A stretch of 64,000 nt of DNA. Origin: Marinomonas profundi. GTDB lineage: Bacteria; Pseudomonadota; Gammaproteobacteria; Pseudomonadales; Marinomonadaceae. The position numbers were made by a program, and so were the translations under genes. The notes under the pieces are model-generated. The model had not been told where the DNA came from. It was given only the letters and a program-made list of their open reading frames with translations, and searched no databases. Shown in pieces: positions 18,312-30,720 of this stretch (the stretch's first letter is position 1; every line of letters starts with the position of its first letter). Location: NCBI RefSeq assembly GCF_020694005.1, contig NZ_CP073013.1, positions 2,490,578-2,554,577 of the forward strand, written 5' to 3'.

Positions 18312-19288
18312 AAGCCTTGGTGCGAGCCGATGCCTCGGTCGAGATCGGCATGGGGCACAGGGTTCGCTGCCAAGCCTTGATTCACGCCTTTACTCAATTA
18401 GGCTGGCAATGCCAGTTCGTCGTGGATCGCCGTTATCAAGCATTTGCCTCGCCAGACGATGTTTTTATTGCCACGGAGGCGCAATTCTGGCGATTAGCCG
18501 AACAGGCGGATCTCGTCATATTGGACCATTATGGTTACGCTGCTGATGCCATTACCCAGCTCTATCAACATCAGGCAAACCTTCTGGTGTTGGATGACAT
18601 GAACGATAGGGGCGAATTTCCCGCCAAGTGGTTATTGAATCCGTTACAGCAAGACTATTCCAAGTTAATTGAATACCCTCTCATTGGCAGTCAATACGCG
18701 TTATTAAGACCGGCTTTTCAAGCTTCCCACATTGACCACAGCTCACCGCAACGACTGCTTGTTACCCTAGGGGGAACCGACCCCTTGATGCTGACGCTCC
18801 CTATTTTAAATACCTTGTTGGCGTCCGGTTTTCCAACGGAATACATTCAGGTGCTATTGGGCGCGAATGCTAAAAACGCCGCTCAAGTGATCGCGTTTTG
18901 TGATGATAATCGCATCGCCTTCGAGCAAGGTTTAGCGGATGTCACGCCATTGATGAAACAGGCCAAAATGGCGATTTCTGCCGCGGGTGGCACCTTGTTT
19001 GAGTTAGCTTGTCTGGGCGTGCCGACGGTCTTTGCTCAAGTGGCGGAGAATCAAACGCGCTCTTTAGAGCAGCATGTGCCACTTGATTGGTGTTGTTCGG
19101 TGCGCTTTGATACTGTGCCGGAAGCGGCTCGACAACAGCGAGTTGCGCGGTTAGTGGAAGAGGTGAATCGCCGTTGGTTGGACCTTCAATGGCAACAAAA
19201 CGCCCGCCAAACGGCGCGTCGCTTGGTTGATGGCGCGGGAGCGGAACGTGTTGCTAGAGTGATTAGCGATTTTTTTGAGACACAGTAA
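18308..19288 (+). CDS. pseG: UDP-sugar hydrolase PseG
   Basis: PseG removes UDP from UDP-2,4-diacetamido-trideoxy-altropyranose, the step before PseI. The likely start is GTG 18308, which overlaps the pseI stop as GTGA and gives VKALVRADASVEIGMGHRVRC, with the conserved GMGHRVRCQAL segment near residues 14-24. The protein has 326 residues with two Rossmann-like halves; LLVTLGGTDPLMLT and ISAAGGTLFELACLGVP are the nucleotide-binding loops of the second half. The reading frame stays open upstream to an ATG at 18233, but that would lie inside pseI. It ends the plus-strand glycosylation operon; pseF converges on it. Confidence 0.92.
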   Translation: MKALVRADASVEIGMGHRVRCQALIHAFTQLGWQCQFVVDRRYQAFASPDDVFIATEAQFWRLAEQADLVILDHYGYAADAITQLYQHQANLLVLDDMNDRGEFPAKWLLNPLQQDYSKLIEYPLIGSQYALLRPAFQASHIDHSSPQRLLVTLGGTDPLMLTLPILNTLLASGFPTEYIQVLLGANAKNAAQVIAFCDDNRIAFEQGLADVTPLMKQAKMAISAAGGTLFELACLGVPTVFAQVAENQTRSLEQHVPLDWCCSVRFDTVPEAARQQRVARLVEEVNRRWLDLQWQQNARQTARRLVDGAGAERVARVISDFFETQ

Positions 19289-19322
19289 AGATTGGAACTG
19301 AAATTGGAACTGAAATTAAAGT

Positions 19323-20084
19323 TCAAAGGTTCAAATCCGCCGCTTGTTTCAATAGCATGATTTGCGTTAAACGCAGCCAATCTTCCTCTGTGTCTAAATC
19401 CTGAATTCTATGTCTTGGTAGGAGTAAGGGCTTAGATTGTGGCCCGAATATTTCTTGATCAAACCAGCTTTGCGTGCTTGCCCAATAAAATTGCCCCGCA
19501 TCGTGGATCGCTTCGACTAGGTCTTGTGAACGCTTGCCAATATGTTCAGGAAACATAGGCGCTAAGTCACCCTTGTCGTTGAGATGAAGCGCTCGCTGAA
19601 TGGGGAAGGCAAAGGTAGTGGCGGAAAAACAAAATGCGGTGCTGTGATCGAGTTGAGCCAAACCTTGCTGCAAATCTTTAGGGGTGAGCAGCGGGCAAGT
19701 CGCGTAAATCAGACAGCCTTCATCGGGCGTTTTGCCTTCTTCACTCAAAAACCGCAAGGCATGTTGCATAACCGGCGTGGTGCCCGTCATGTGATCGGCC
19801 AAGTCTGCAGGGCGTAAAAAGGGTGTCTCAGCGCCAAATTGGCGGGCGACGTCGGCAATCTCTGTGTCGTCGGTAGACACAATCACTCGGTCAAACAAAC
19901 CAGAAGCCATCGCAGTTTCAATAGAATAAGCGATCAAGGGTTTGCCATCTAATAAGCGAATGTTCTTTCTGGGAATGCGTTGAGAGCCACCTCGAGCTGG
20001 AATCACCGCGACTCGATAACGTTTAGCTGAATGATCGTTGTCTTGTAGACGACTGCTGTTTTGTGAACAAAAGCTGTCTTGCAT
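19323..20084 (-). CDS. pseF: Pseudaminic acid cytidylyltransferase PseF
   Basis: PseF activates pseudaminic acid with CTP to CMP-Pse, the donor for Maf. The 253-residue product has the cytidylyltransferase signature VIPARGGSQRIPRKNIRLLDGK in two adjoining parts near residues 27-48, then DRVIVSTDDTEIADVA. About 20 extra N-terminal residues (MQDSFCSQNSSRLQDNDHSA) precede the usual start, so a shorter protein is possible, but no better internal start is seen. It lies 2 bp after pseC on the minus strand and converges with pseG. Confidence 0.93.
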   Translation of the reverse strand: MQDSFCSQNSSRLQDNDHSAKRYRVAVIPARGGSQRIPRKNIRLLDGKPLIAYSIETAMASGLFDRVIVSTDDTEIADVARQFGAETPFLRPADLADHMTGTTPVMQHALRFLSEEGKTPDEGCLIYATCPLLTPKDLQQGLAQLDHSTAFCFSATTFAFPIQRALHLNDKGDLAPMFPEHIGKRSQDLVEAIHDAGQFYWASTQSWFDQEIFGPQSKPLLLPRHRIQDLDTEEDWLRLTQIMLLKQAADLNL

Positions 20085-20086
20085 GG

Positions 20087-22259
<2,173 letters not shown>

Positions 22260-22281
22260 TTAGTACCAAACCAAAATGAAA

Positions 22282-22290
22282 ATTATATCA
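22282..22290 (-). promoter_or_regulatory. Extended -10 promoter of pseBCF
   Basis: On the minus strand the sequence TGATATAAT is a perfect TGn plus TATAAT extended -10, about 26 bp before the pseB ATG. No strong -35 is seen, which is acceptable for this promoter type. Confidence 0.65.
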
Positions 22291-22454
22291 GCCTAGAGAG
22301 GGTGGAGATTGAACAAGGCTCATAGACAAAGAATCTTTTTACTGTATCGACCACTTTAAGCGAAACATTAATGAAATCAAGTGACCCCCTCCCAGTTAGC
22401 AAGGGGGAAGAGTCTGGCCTTTATTCCCTTCCCTTGTGTCTTTTAAGGGGAGGG
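22291..22454. other. Intergenic region between pseB and tag
   Basis: Upstream of the pse promoter the region holds C/G-rich palindromic repeat sequence (about 22385-22465). No gene is seen. Confidence 0.5.
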
Positions 22455-22465
22455 CTAGGGTGGGG
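22423..22465. repeat. REP-like palindromic element, copy 1
   Basis: ATTCCCTTCCCTTGTGTC followed by TTTTAAGGGGAGGGCTAGGG and TGGGG. Nearly the same 43 bp recur at 30434-30476. The CCTTCCC/AAGGGGAGGG parts pair. It runs into the end of tag and supplies its stop codon. Confidence 0.85.
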
Positions 22466-23027
22466 ATGTTGTTTTACGAGCCATACAGTTGGCAATGTGA
22501 TCATTCACCATGCCGGTGGCTTGCATAAAGGCATAACAGGTCGTGGGGCCAAGAAATTTAAAGCCTCTTTTTTTCAAATCTTTGGCAAAGCGAGTCGACA
22601 ACTCGGTCACTGCGGGTGCTTCGGTGTGACGGCGAAGCGGGTTGTCTATGACCTTATTGTCGCTAAATGCCCAGTAGTATTGGCTAAATGAGCCAAATTC
22701 GTGAGCAATTTTCAGAAAAGCTTTCGCGTTATTAATGGTGGCTTCTATTTTGGCACGGTGACGTACAATGCGTTCATCCAGCAGCAACCTTTCTACATCA
22801 AGGTCTGTCATGTTAGCGACTTTAATCGGGTCAAAACCATGAAAAAGTGCGCGATAGCCTTCACGTTTGCGTAAAATAGTAATCCAACTTAGACCTGCTT
22901 GCGCGCTTTCGAGTACAATGCATTCAAATAACGCTTGGTCGTCATAAATAGGGGTTCCCCATTCTGTATCGTGATAATGAATGTATTCGGGAGAGCCTAA
23001 ACACCAAGCACAACGTATGTTTTCCAT
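22455..23027 (-). CDS. tag: DNA-3-methyladenine glycosylase I
   Basis: Tag removes 3-methyladenine from alkylated DNA. The 190-residue product has the family's N terminus (IRCAWCLGSPEYIHYHDTEWG) with the zinc cysteine and histidine, ALFECIVLESAQAGLSWITIL, and the C-terminal zinc ligands in NDHIANCMA. The last residues (RKTTSPP) and the TAG stop are coded by the REP-like element, so the natural C terminus has probably been altered by repeat insertion. It is a single gene, transcribed away from nudF. Confidence 0.94.
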   Translation of the reverse strand: MENIRCAWCLGSPEYIHYHDTEWGTPIYDDQALFECIVLESAQAGLSWITILRKREGYRALFHGFDPIKVANMTDLDVERLLLDERIVRHRAKIEATINNAKAFLKIAHEFGSFSQYYWAFSDNKVIDNPLRRHTEAPAVTELSTRFAKDLKKRGFKFLGPTTCYAFMQATGMVNDHIANCMARKTTSPP

Positions 23028-23123
23028 TTACGACACTCCAAATTGGTAATCATTGCTGACTTAACGACGAATCAATCATAGCAGACCTTATTTGAAAAAG
23101 CGGTCTGCTTAGGGCCAGATTAT

Positions 23124-23744
23124 ATGAAGTTTCAACCGACCTATAGTAAAAAAGACGTGGACGTTTTAAAAGACGAATGCCTGTACAAAGGCTTTTTCGA
23201 AATGCGTAAACTAACCTTAAGGCATAAAAAATTTAACGGTGAATGGAGTCAACCCATGGCCCGTGAAATGATGGTACGCAATGACGCGGTGTGCGTCTTG
23301 TTGTTTGACCCTGTGGCCGATAAAGTGTTGTTAATTGAGCAATTTCGTCCCACCGTATTACGCAGCGAATCGCCTTGGTTGCTAGAACTGGTGGCTGGCA
23401 TGGTCGAAGCAGGCGAAAGTGACGAAGACGTGGCGCGCCGTGAATCCTTAGAAGAGGCCGGAGTGACCGTAAAGCGTCTTGAGTACCTGTTTAAATTTGT
23501 ACCTTCACCAGGTGGACTAGTGGAATACTTGCGGATGTACGCGGGGGAGTTCGATTCTAGCCTGGTTGATACCAGTCAAGTTCACGGTTTGGATGAAGAA
23601 AACGAAGACATTAAATTGCATTTGGTGTCTGCTGATGACGCCATAGCCTTGCTTAAACACGAGGTGGAAAACGCCAGTACGATTATGGGGCTGCAATGGT
23701 TTGCCTTAAACAAAAGCGAGCTTGTTTTGCGTTGGAGTGCTTAA
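23124..23744 (+). CDS. nudF: ADP-ribose pyrophosphatase NudF
   Basis: NudF hydrolyses ADP-ribose to AMP and ribose 5-phosphate. The 206-residue product has a full Nudix box, GMVEAGESDEDVARRESLEE followed by AGV, at about residues 93-115 (GX5EX7REUXEEXGU), and the downstream FKFVPSPGGLVEYLRMYAGE of this subfamily. yqiB begins directly at its stop. In Enterobacteria nudF-yqiB-cpdA-yqiA-parE are clustered; here the order is the same but cpdA is absent. Confidence 0.94.
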   Translation: MKFQPTYSKKDVDVLKDECLYKGFFEMRKLTLRHKKFNGEWSQPMAREMMVRNDAVCVLLFDPVADKVLLIEQFRPTVLRSESPWLLELVAGMVEAGESDEDVARRESLEEAGVTVKRLEYLFKFVPSPGGLVEYLRMYAGEFDSSLVDTSQVHGLDEENEDIKLHLVSADDAIALLKHEVENASTIMGLQWFALNKSELVLRWSA

Positions 23745-24236
23745 ATGAGTCATGTCACTAAGATAGGCACAATGAAGAAAATGTCGAAGCAATACGTACC
23801 CGATTTGGTCAGTTTGCAGATGCTTGGCGAGTTAAATTACCGTCGCTTAGGTAAGCTTATGCGTGGCCACGAGGAAACGGACGCTTGGCATTTTGCGATT
23901 CACAGTGTTGGCGACCAAGAAAGTCGTCTGCGTCTAACGCTTGGCAAAGAAAGCCGCTTCACCTCTGAAATGACGTTAGAGTTTGGCCCAGAAATAGAAA
24001 GAAAACTGTTATTCGAAGCGAAACTATCCATGACCGTGCGCTTGTATCATGACGTGGGCATTGCGGAAATCACCGACGGGCACCGCCACTACCAAGGGGC
24101 TTACCCTTACCCTAACGACGCCATGTTGCACCGAGACGAAAAGTTTCGTTTAAACCAGCAACTGGCCGACTTATTAGAACTATGTTTGAAGCACGGACAT
24201 CGACTTAACAACGCCTTGTCTTTTCAATTCGCCTAG
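23745..24236 (+). CDS. yqiB: DUF1249 protein YqiB
   Basis: A 163-residue protein of the DUF1249 family, of unknown function. The conserved part starts at YVPDLVSLQMLGELNYRRL near residue 17, continues with a beta-rich middle (RLYHDVGIAEITDGHRH) and ends KFRLNQQLADLLELCLKHG. The ATG at 23745 directly follows the nudF stop; a start at 23772 or 23781 is also possible and would remove the poorly conserved first residues. Identification rests on family pattern and on the nudF-yqiB-(cpdA)-yqiA-parE order. Confidence 0.85.
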   Translation: MSHVTKIGTMKKMSKQYVPDLVSLQMLGELNYRRLGKLMRGHEETDAWHFAIHSVGDQESRLRLTLGKESRFTSEMTLEFGPEIERKLLFEAKLSMTVRLYHDVGIAEITDGHRHYQGAYPYPNDAMLHRDEKFRLNQQLADLLELCLKHGHRLNNALSFQFA

Positions 24237-24249
24237 TTTTCATTTAATT

Positions 24250-24296
24250 CGTTTTTATTGTATTAGCGTTTATTTTATTAGCGTTTATTTTATTAG
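24250..24296. repeat. 15-bp tandem repeat at the yqiB-yqiA junction
   Basis: Two perfect copies of CGTTTATTTTATTAG (24267-24281, 24282-24296) preceded by a diverged copy. It lies where cpdA would be in the ancestral gene order. Confidence 0.85.
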
Positions 24297-24305
24297 AGAG
24301 TCTCT

Positions 24306-24887
24306 TTGGCCATTTTATTGTATATCCACGGTTTTAATAGCTCAGAGCGTTCTCATAAAGCCACTGTGCTAGGGGATGCCGCTCAAAAAGTAGGCTTGCC
24401 TGACGCGGTGATCTCACCACGCTTATCTTGGCAACCAGCACAAGCGATTAAACAGCTAGACGCCATTATCCAAGCCAATCAACAACAAGGCGTTACCTTA
24501 ATTGGTAGTTCCCTTGGCGGTTTTTACGCGGCCTATCTGGCGGAAAAGTATCGCCTAAAAACCATTTTGGTCAATCCGGCGGTACAGGCGCCGACCTTGT
24601 TACAAGACTATCTTGGCCCGCAACACAACCCTTACACGGGCGAAGAGTATGAGCTGACTTCTGCGCACATGGCTGAGCTTGAGCAATTAGTCGTGACTGA
24701 GCCAACCGCTGCGTTATATTGGCTGATGATTCAAGAAGGTGATGACGTGTTGGACTATAAAGAAGCGCTGAAGGCTTTTCCCAACCCAGCTCGATTGACG
24801 CATGAAGCCAAGGGCGACCACAGCTTTACCGAATTTGAACGGTTTTGCGCAGAAATTCTGCGTTTTGCACAAATTATAACCGAGTAA
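24306..24887 (+). CDS. yqiA: YqiA family esterase
   Basis: A 193-residue alpha/beta hydrolase of the YqiA/UPF0227 family; E. coli YqiA is an esterase. The N terminus ILLYIHGFNSSERS carries the oxyanion HGFNS motif, the nucleophile elbow is LIGSSLGGFYAAYLAEKY near residue 65-82, and the catalytic histidine is in GDHSFTEF near the end. The start appears to be TTG 24306 after AGAGAG, because no ATG lies close to the family start. It precedes parE, as in many gammaproteobacteria. Confidence 0.9.
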   Translation: MAILLYIHGFNSSERSHKATVLGDAAQKVGLPDAVISPRLSWQPAQAIKQLDAIIQANQQQGVTLIGSSLGGFYAAYLAEKYRLKTILVNPAVQAPTLLQDYLGPQHNPYTGEEYELTSAHMAELEQLVVTEPTAALYWLMIQEGDDVLDYKEALKAFPNPARLTHEAKGDHSFTEFERFCAEILRFAQIITE

Positions 24888-24989
24888 ATCACGGCTTTTG
24901 TTGGACTATTTCACACTGCGCAAAACCAGTGATAGACTCTAGCCAATCTAATTTACACTCGCACGCGCTTTAGTATTTTGACACTATGA

Positions 24990-26918
<1,929 letters not shown>

Positions 26919-26988
26919 TCAAGAGCTTATCGCTTTTGCCAAGACAAGCTAAAATATATGTATAGCTCAACTAAATGGAAACGAATAA

Positions 26989-27603
26989 ATGTCTGAAGAA
27001 AAAGACGATGATATTATCAGCGAAGAAGTCCTTTACGAAAAAATAGATCACTATTTATTAACGTTTGGGACCGATCGCTCCTTGATGTGCGTGTCAGAGT
27101 TAGATGGCTTTTTAACCGCACTGGGTTGTTCTGTGCAAGAGTTAGAGCCAGATGTTTGGTTGAACGCCATTTGGGGCGCAGATGAAGATCAACCCGTGTG
27201 GGAATCCACCGAGCAAGAAGATGAGTTTCTGAGTCTGGTGTTGATCATGTACATGGAAACCATGAACAGCTTGTTGTTTGGGGATTTTTATCCGGTGTAT
27301 TTAGAACAAGAAGTGGATGGCGAATACAGCATATTAGTGGAAGAATGGTGTGTCGGATTTATTCGCGGCGCCAAACTGATTGGCATGGGAATCGGCGGCG
27401 ATAGAGAATTCTTCGATGAAGCGCTGGCGCCAGTGCGTCTATTTGGCACTGAAGCGGGTTGGGATAAGCTGGAAGTCATGGTGGAAGAAGAAGTGAATTT
27501 TTGGCGCGAAATGTTAGAGCCCTCTATTTTACGCTTGGTGCAGCATTACCACCCAGAAATGCAAGCAGGTAAAAAGAACTCCGAGACGCGCGTGCTTCAT
27601 TAA
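26989..27603 (+). CDS. UPF0149 (YecA/YgfB-like) protein
   Basis: A 204-residue, strongly acidic cytoplasmic protein of the UPF0149 family. Typical segments are SELDGFLTALGCSVQELEPDVW, EWCVGFIRGAKL and FREML-like sequence near the end. The SEC-C metal-binding tail found in YecA proper is absent. Its function is not established. It is monocistronic, between parE and a bidirectional terminator. Confidence 0.82.
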   Translation: MSEEKDDDIISEEVLYEKIDHYLLTFGTDRSLMCVSELDGFLTALGCSVQELEPDVWLNAIWGADEDQPVWESTEQEDEFLSLVLIMYMETMNSLLFGDFYPVYLEQEVDGEYSILVEEWCVGFIRGAKLIGMGIGGDREFFDEALAPVRLFGTEAGWDKLEVMVEEEVNFWREMLEPSILRLVQHYHPEMQAGKKNSETRVLH

Positions 27604-27646
27604 GTTTTTTTATTTTTAGGCTTTATTGATAGAAAACTCAGGCATA

Positions 27647-27682
27647 AAAAAACCGTGAATCTAATGCAGATTCACGGTTTTT
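27647..27682. terminator. Bidirectional terminator
   Basis: AAAACCGTGAATCT-AATGC-AGATTCACGGTTTTTT has A/T runs on both sides and lies between two convergent genes, so it can serve both. Confidence 0.93.
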
Positions 27683-27717
27683 TGTTTGTTTTTCACCAAG
27701 TAACGTAACTAAGTGGA

Positions 27718-28914
27718 TTAACCAACGACCTTAGCAATGCTTTCGCACAGATAATCGATGTTAGTGTCACTCACCCCTGCAATACTCATACGGCCTGTGT
27801 CAGCGATGTAAATCGCGTATTCGCTGCGCAATGTGCGTACTTGCTCTAGGGTCAAACCAGAATAAGAGAACATACCGCGCTGATCTTTGATAAAGCTAAA
27901 ATCTTTGCTCACGCCAGAAGCGGCCAACTTCGCCACCAATTTTTCACGCAAACCGTTAATACGATCACGCATAGCGGTCACTTCTAATTCCCATTCTGCT
28001 TTTAGCGCTGGGTCGCTCATAATGGTGTAAACCACCGCAGCGCCATGGGCTGGCGGCATAGAGTAGTTTGCACGAATGGCTTGACCGATAATAGAAAACG
28101 CCGCATTGGCTTCGTCGGCAGACGCGGCAATCACACTTAAACCACCACAGCGTTCACGGTAAATGCCAAAATTTTTCGAGAAAGAGTTGGCGATCAACAT
28201 GTCTTGAACATTGGCTGCCATGTAACGCAAGCCCGCCAAGTCTTCATCCAAACCGTCACCAAAACCTTGGTAAGCCGCATCAACCAAGGCCAACAGACCG
28301 CGCTTGTTAACGAAGTCGGTTAATACTTTCCAGTGGTCAAACTGCAAATCGATGCCCGTTGGGTTATGGCAGCAAGCATGAAGCAACAACACATCGCCTT
28401 CTTTTACTTCGGCTTCTAACGTCGCCATCATATCGTCAAAGCGTAAGCCATTAGTGGCTGGATCGTAGTAAGGGTAGTTTTTTACTTCCACACCGGCTGA
28501 GTCAAAAATAGACTTATGGTTACCCCAAGTTGGATCACTTACCCAAAGGCGCGCGCCTTTTAGATTCGCACTGATAAAGTCCGCCGCTACTTTTAATGCG
28601 CCAGTGCCGCCAGGCGTTTGGGTTGAGCGAACACGACCCGAGATAATAAGTGGATTGCCTTCGCCTAAAATCAAATCCTTGATAATGGCTTCAAATTCGG
28701 TGGCACCGTAAATGCCTAAATAACTTTTAGAATCTTCTTGTTCAAGCAGAATCGCCTCGGCTTTTTTCACCGTATTTAAAATCGGCGTATGGCCATTGTC
28801 GTCTTTATAAACACCCACACCCAAATCAATTTTCTTTGGGTTGGTATCTTGTTTATGGGCCATGATAAGGGCTAAAAGAGGGTCGCCAGAAACAGCTTTA
28901 AGATGCTTGAACAT
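27718..28914 (-). CDS. Aromatic/aspartate aminotransferase (class I)
   Basis: PLP-dependent transaminase of the AspC/TyrB family (398 residues), which interconverts aspartate or aromatic amino acids with their 2-oxo acids. Conserved segments are LGVGVYKDDNGHTPIL near residue 31, TQTPGGTGALKVAADF, LLHACCHNPTGID with the PLP-contacting Asn-Pro-Thr-Gly, and the Schiff-base lysine in ANSFSKNFGIYRERCG near residue 245. Sequence alone does not separate aspartate from tyrosine specificity, so I give no symbol. It converges on the UPF0149 gene. Confidence 0.9.
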   Translation of the reverse strand: MFKHLKAVSGDPLLALIMAHKQDTNPKKIDLGVGVYKDDNGHTPILNTVKKAEAILLEQEDSKSYLGIYGATEFEAIIKDLILGEGNPLIISGRVRSTQTPGGTGALKVAADFISANLKGARLWVSDPTWGNHKSIFDSAGVEVKNYPYYDPATNGLRFDDMMATLEAEVKEGDVLLLHACCHNPTGIDLQFDHWKVLTDFVNKRGLLALVDAAYQGFGDGLDEDLAGLRYMAANVQDMLIANSFSKNFGIYRERCGGLSVIAASADEANAAFSIIGQAIRANYSMPPAHGAAVVYTIMSDPALKAEWELEVTAMRDRINGLREKLVAKLAASGVSKDFSFIKDQRGMFSYSGLTLEQVRTLRSEYAIYIADTGRMSIAGVSDTNIDYLCESIAKVVG

Positions 28915-29093
28915 AATAATTACGGGGTCCTTATATAGGTCACAGGGAAATCACTGTGGCTAGAATCGTTGCTTAAAATAGCTTCTTCATTTTGCCGTTT
29001 TTATGACAAAATACAATGCAACTGCGAGGGAAATTTCCTCAATACTGTAAAGAAAAAAAGACACCGAGTTTTTCCTTCCCTACGAGCCGATTA

Positions 29094-30278
29094 ATGACTA
29101 CTTTCTCACCTCGTTTTCACGCCCTCGATGCTTGGCTAACAAGGCATACACAGCTTTGGCAATTTGACACCTTTGCGCGGCTTGATACGCCTTGGCGTGA
29201 TCATTACCCTATGCTGGCGAGCTATCTCGAAAGCCATACAAAGCAGCCAATCGATGACCTGTTTTATGCAGAGGTATTTCGCCTCTGCCCAGAACTTCAG
29301 ACATTATCTAGCGACCAAACATACGAAAAACTGACGTTAGCGACGAAGCGAATACTTACCAACGATTTACCACATTATGTATCAGCGGGCATAAAAGGCC
29401 GTAAATGGTCACAAATTCAAGCCTTTATTGCCCACACACCACACGCCAGCAACTATGTAGAATGGTGCGCAGGCAAAGGCCATTTAGGCAAACTCTTGGC
29501 CTTTGAAGACAATCGCTCGGTGCTCAGCCTAGAATGGCAAAAAACACTCTGCGAAGCGGGCGAGCAAGAAGCCAAACGACTAACGCTAGCGCAAACCTTC
29601 ATCCATGCTGATGTGTTAAAAGGCGAAGGGCACTCAGCGTTAGCAAACGCTCACTGCGCTGTTGCACTCCATGCTTGCGGGGATTTGCACCGTGAACTGA
29701 TCGAACAAGCTGTTGCCGCTCATACCGCTATCTTGTGTTTTTCCCCTTGCTGCTATCACCTCACCAAAGATAGCCGCTACCGGCCATTGTCACAGACCGC
29801 CCAGCAATCCGCACTGACACTGCGCCAAGCCGACCTCAAACTCGCCGTCAAAGAAGTCGCCACCGCAGGTGCGCGTGAACAAAGGCTTAAACAGCTCGAA
29901 CTCACTTATCGGCTCGGCTTCGACGCATGGCAACGAACCGCCCGCCAGCAAGACGATTACCTGCCTGTTCCGTCCGTGCAAAAAGCCCTTTTAAACCAAG
30001 GCTTCGTCGCTTTTTGCCACTGGGCCGCTGAGCAAAAAAGCTTAACGGACTTGATCGCCAAAACCCCATTTGAAGACTTCGAACGCATTGGTCAAACCCG
30101 CTATCAACAGGTACAAAAACTCGAAGCCATCAGCCAGCTGTTTCGACCGGCCTTAGAACACTGGCTCGTCCTCGACCGCGCCATGTACCTAGAAGAACAC
30201 GGCTACCAAGTTGAGATAGGCAAATTCTGCGACAAAAACCTCACCCCAAGGAACTGGATGATCAGGGCAGAACGCTAA
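29094..30278 (+). CDS. SAM-dependent methyltransferase (METTL25/RRNAD1-like)
   Basis: A 394-residue protein with a central Rossmann methyltransferase domain: YVEWCAGKGHLGKLLAF near residue 122 is the SAM-binding glycine loop, SLEWQKTLC the acidic strand 2, and VALHACGDLHRELIE the motif shared with the Methyltransf_32 group. CFSPCCYHLTKDSRYRPLS carries a cysteine pair typical of that group. The substrate is unknown. ATG 29094 is preferred over an upstream in-frame start at 29016 in a low-complexity segment. Repetitive noncoding DNA follows it. Confidence 0.8.
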   Translation: MTTFSPRFHALDAWLTRHTQLWQFDTFARLDTPWRDHYPMLASYLESHTKQPIDDLFYAEVFRLCPELQTLSSDQTYEKLTLATKRILTNDLPHYVSAGIKGRKWSQIQAFIAHTPHASNYVEWCAGKGHLGKLLAFEDNRSVLSLEWQKTLCEAGEQEAKRLTLAQTFIHADVLKGEGHSALANAHCAVALHACGDLHRELIEQAVAAHTAILCFSPCCYHLTKDSRYRPLSQTAQQSALTLRQADLKLAVKEVATAGAREQRLKQLELTYRLGFDAWQRTARQQDDYLPVPSVQKALLNQGFVAFCHWAAEQKSLTDLIAKTPFEDFERIGQTRYQQVQKLEAISQLFRPALEHWLVLDRAMYLEEHGYQVEIGKFCDKNLTPRNWMIRAER

Positions 30279-30323
30279 CATTATTTAGCCTGCAATTGAT
30301 TGATTTATATTGGTTTTTTGTAG

Positions 30324-30390
30324 GTCGGCCTTTAGGCCGTCAAAAGCCTGATAACACCAAACCAAAACCCTTGACGCGCTAAAGCACGAC
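30324..30390. repeat. 67-bp inverted-repeat element, copy A
   Basis: Begins GTCGGCCTTTAGGCCGTC and ends GACGCGCTAAAGCACGAC; the two ends are imperfect reverse complements. The same unit recurs at 30492-30559 with few changes. MITE- or REP-like. Confidence 0.85.
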
Positions 30391-30433
30391 CACAAAACCA
30401 TGTAAGTCGCGCCTTCAGGTCGACAACTTAACT

Positions 30434-30476
30434 ATTCCCTCCCCTTATGTCTTTCAAGGGGAGGGCTAGGGTGGGG
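30434..30476. repeat. REP-like palindromic element, copy 2
   Basis: Second copy of the element at 22423-22465: ATTCCCTCCCCTTATGTC then TTTCAAGGGGAGGGCTAGGG and TGGGG. It sits between the two 67-bp elements. Confidence 0.85.
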
Positions 30477-30491
30477 TTATTGTTTTGTGAC

Positions 30492-30559
30492 GTCGTGCCT
30501 TTAGGCCGTCAAAAGCCCGATAATACCAACCCAAAACCCTTGACGCGCTAAAGCACGAC
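30492..30559. repeat. 68-bp inverted-repeat element, copy B
   Basis: Begins GTCGTGCCTTTAGGCCGTC and ends GACGCGCTAAAGCACGAC. In this copy the ends pair better (GTCGTGC with GCACGAC). Same orientation as copy A. Confidence 0.85.
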
Positions 30560-30681
30560 AAGATCGACGGAATTCGTTTAACGACAGCCTCGAAGGCGGG
30601 AATCCACGGTGTAAATGACAAACTGATTGATCTGAATACAAAAACACAACAATTGCCATTTGGCTATCATAGAAAACTGCG

Positions 30682-30707
30682 TTACATTGCTAAACCATTA
30701 AATGTAA
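30682..30707. promoter_or_regulatory. Inverted repeat upstream of the WYL gene (putative operator)
   Basis: TTACATT and AATGTAA, perfect 7-bp arms 12 bases apart, lie 13 bp before the ATG of the WYL regulator. WYL regulators of the BrxR/CapW kind bind imperfect inverted repeats at their own promoters, so an autoregulatory operator is likely but unproven. Confidence 0.55.
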
Positions 30708-30720
30708 AGGGATTGTCAGA

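Larger units (their letters stand above)
30279..30720. other. Repeat-rich boundary region before the defence genes
   Basis: This 440-bp region has no gene. It carries two copies of a 67-68 bp inverted-repeat element, a REP-like element between them, a half element CGAAGGCGGGAATCCA near 30591, and the WYL operator-like repeat at its end. Confidence 0.8.
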
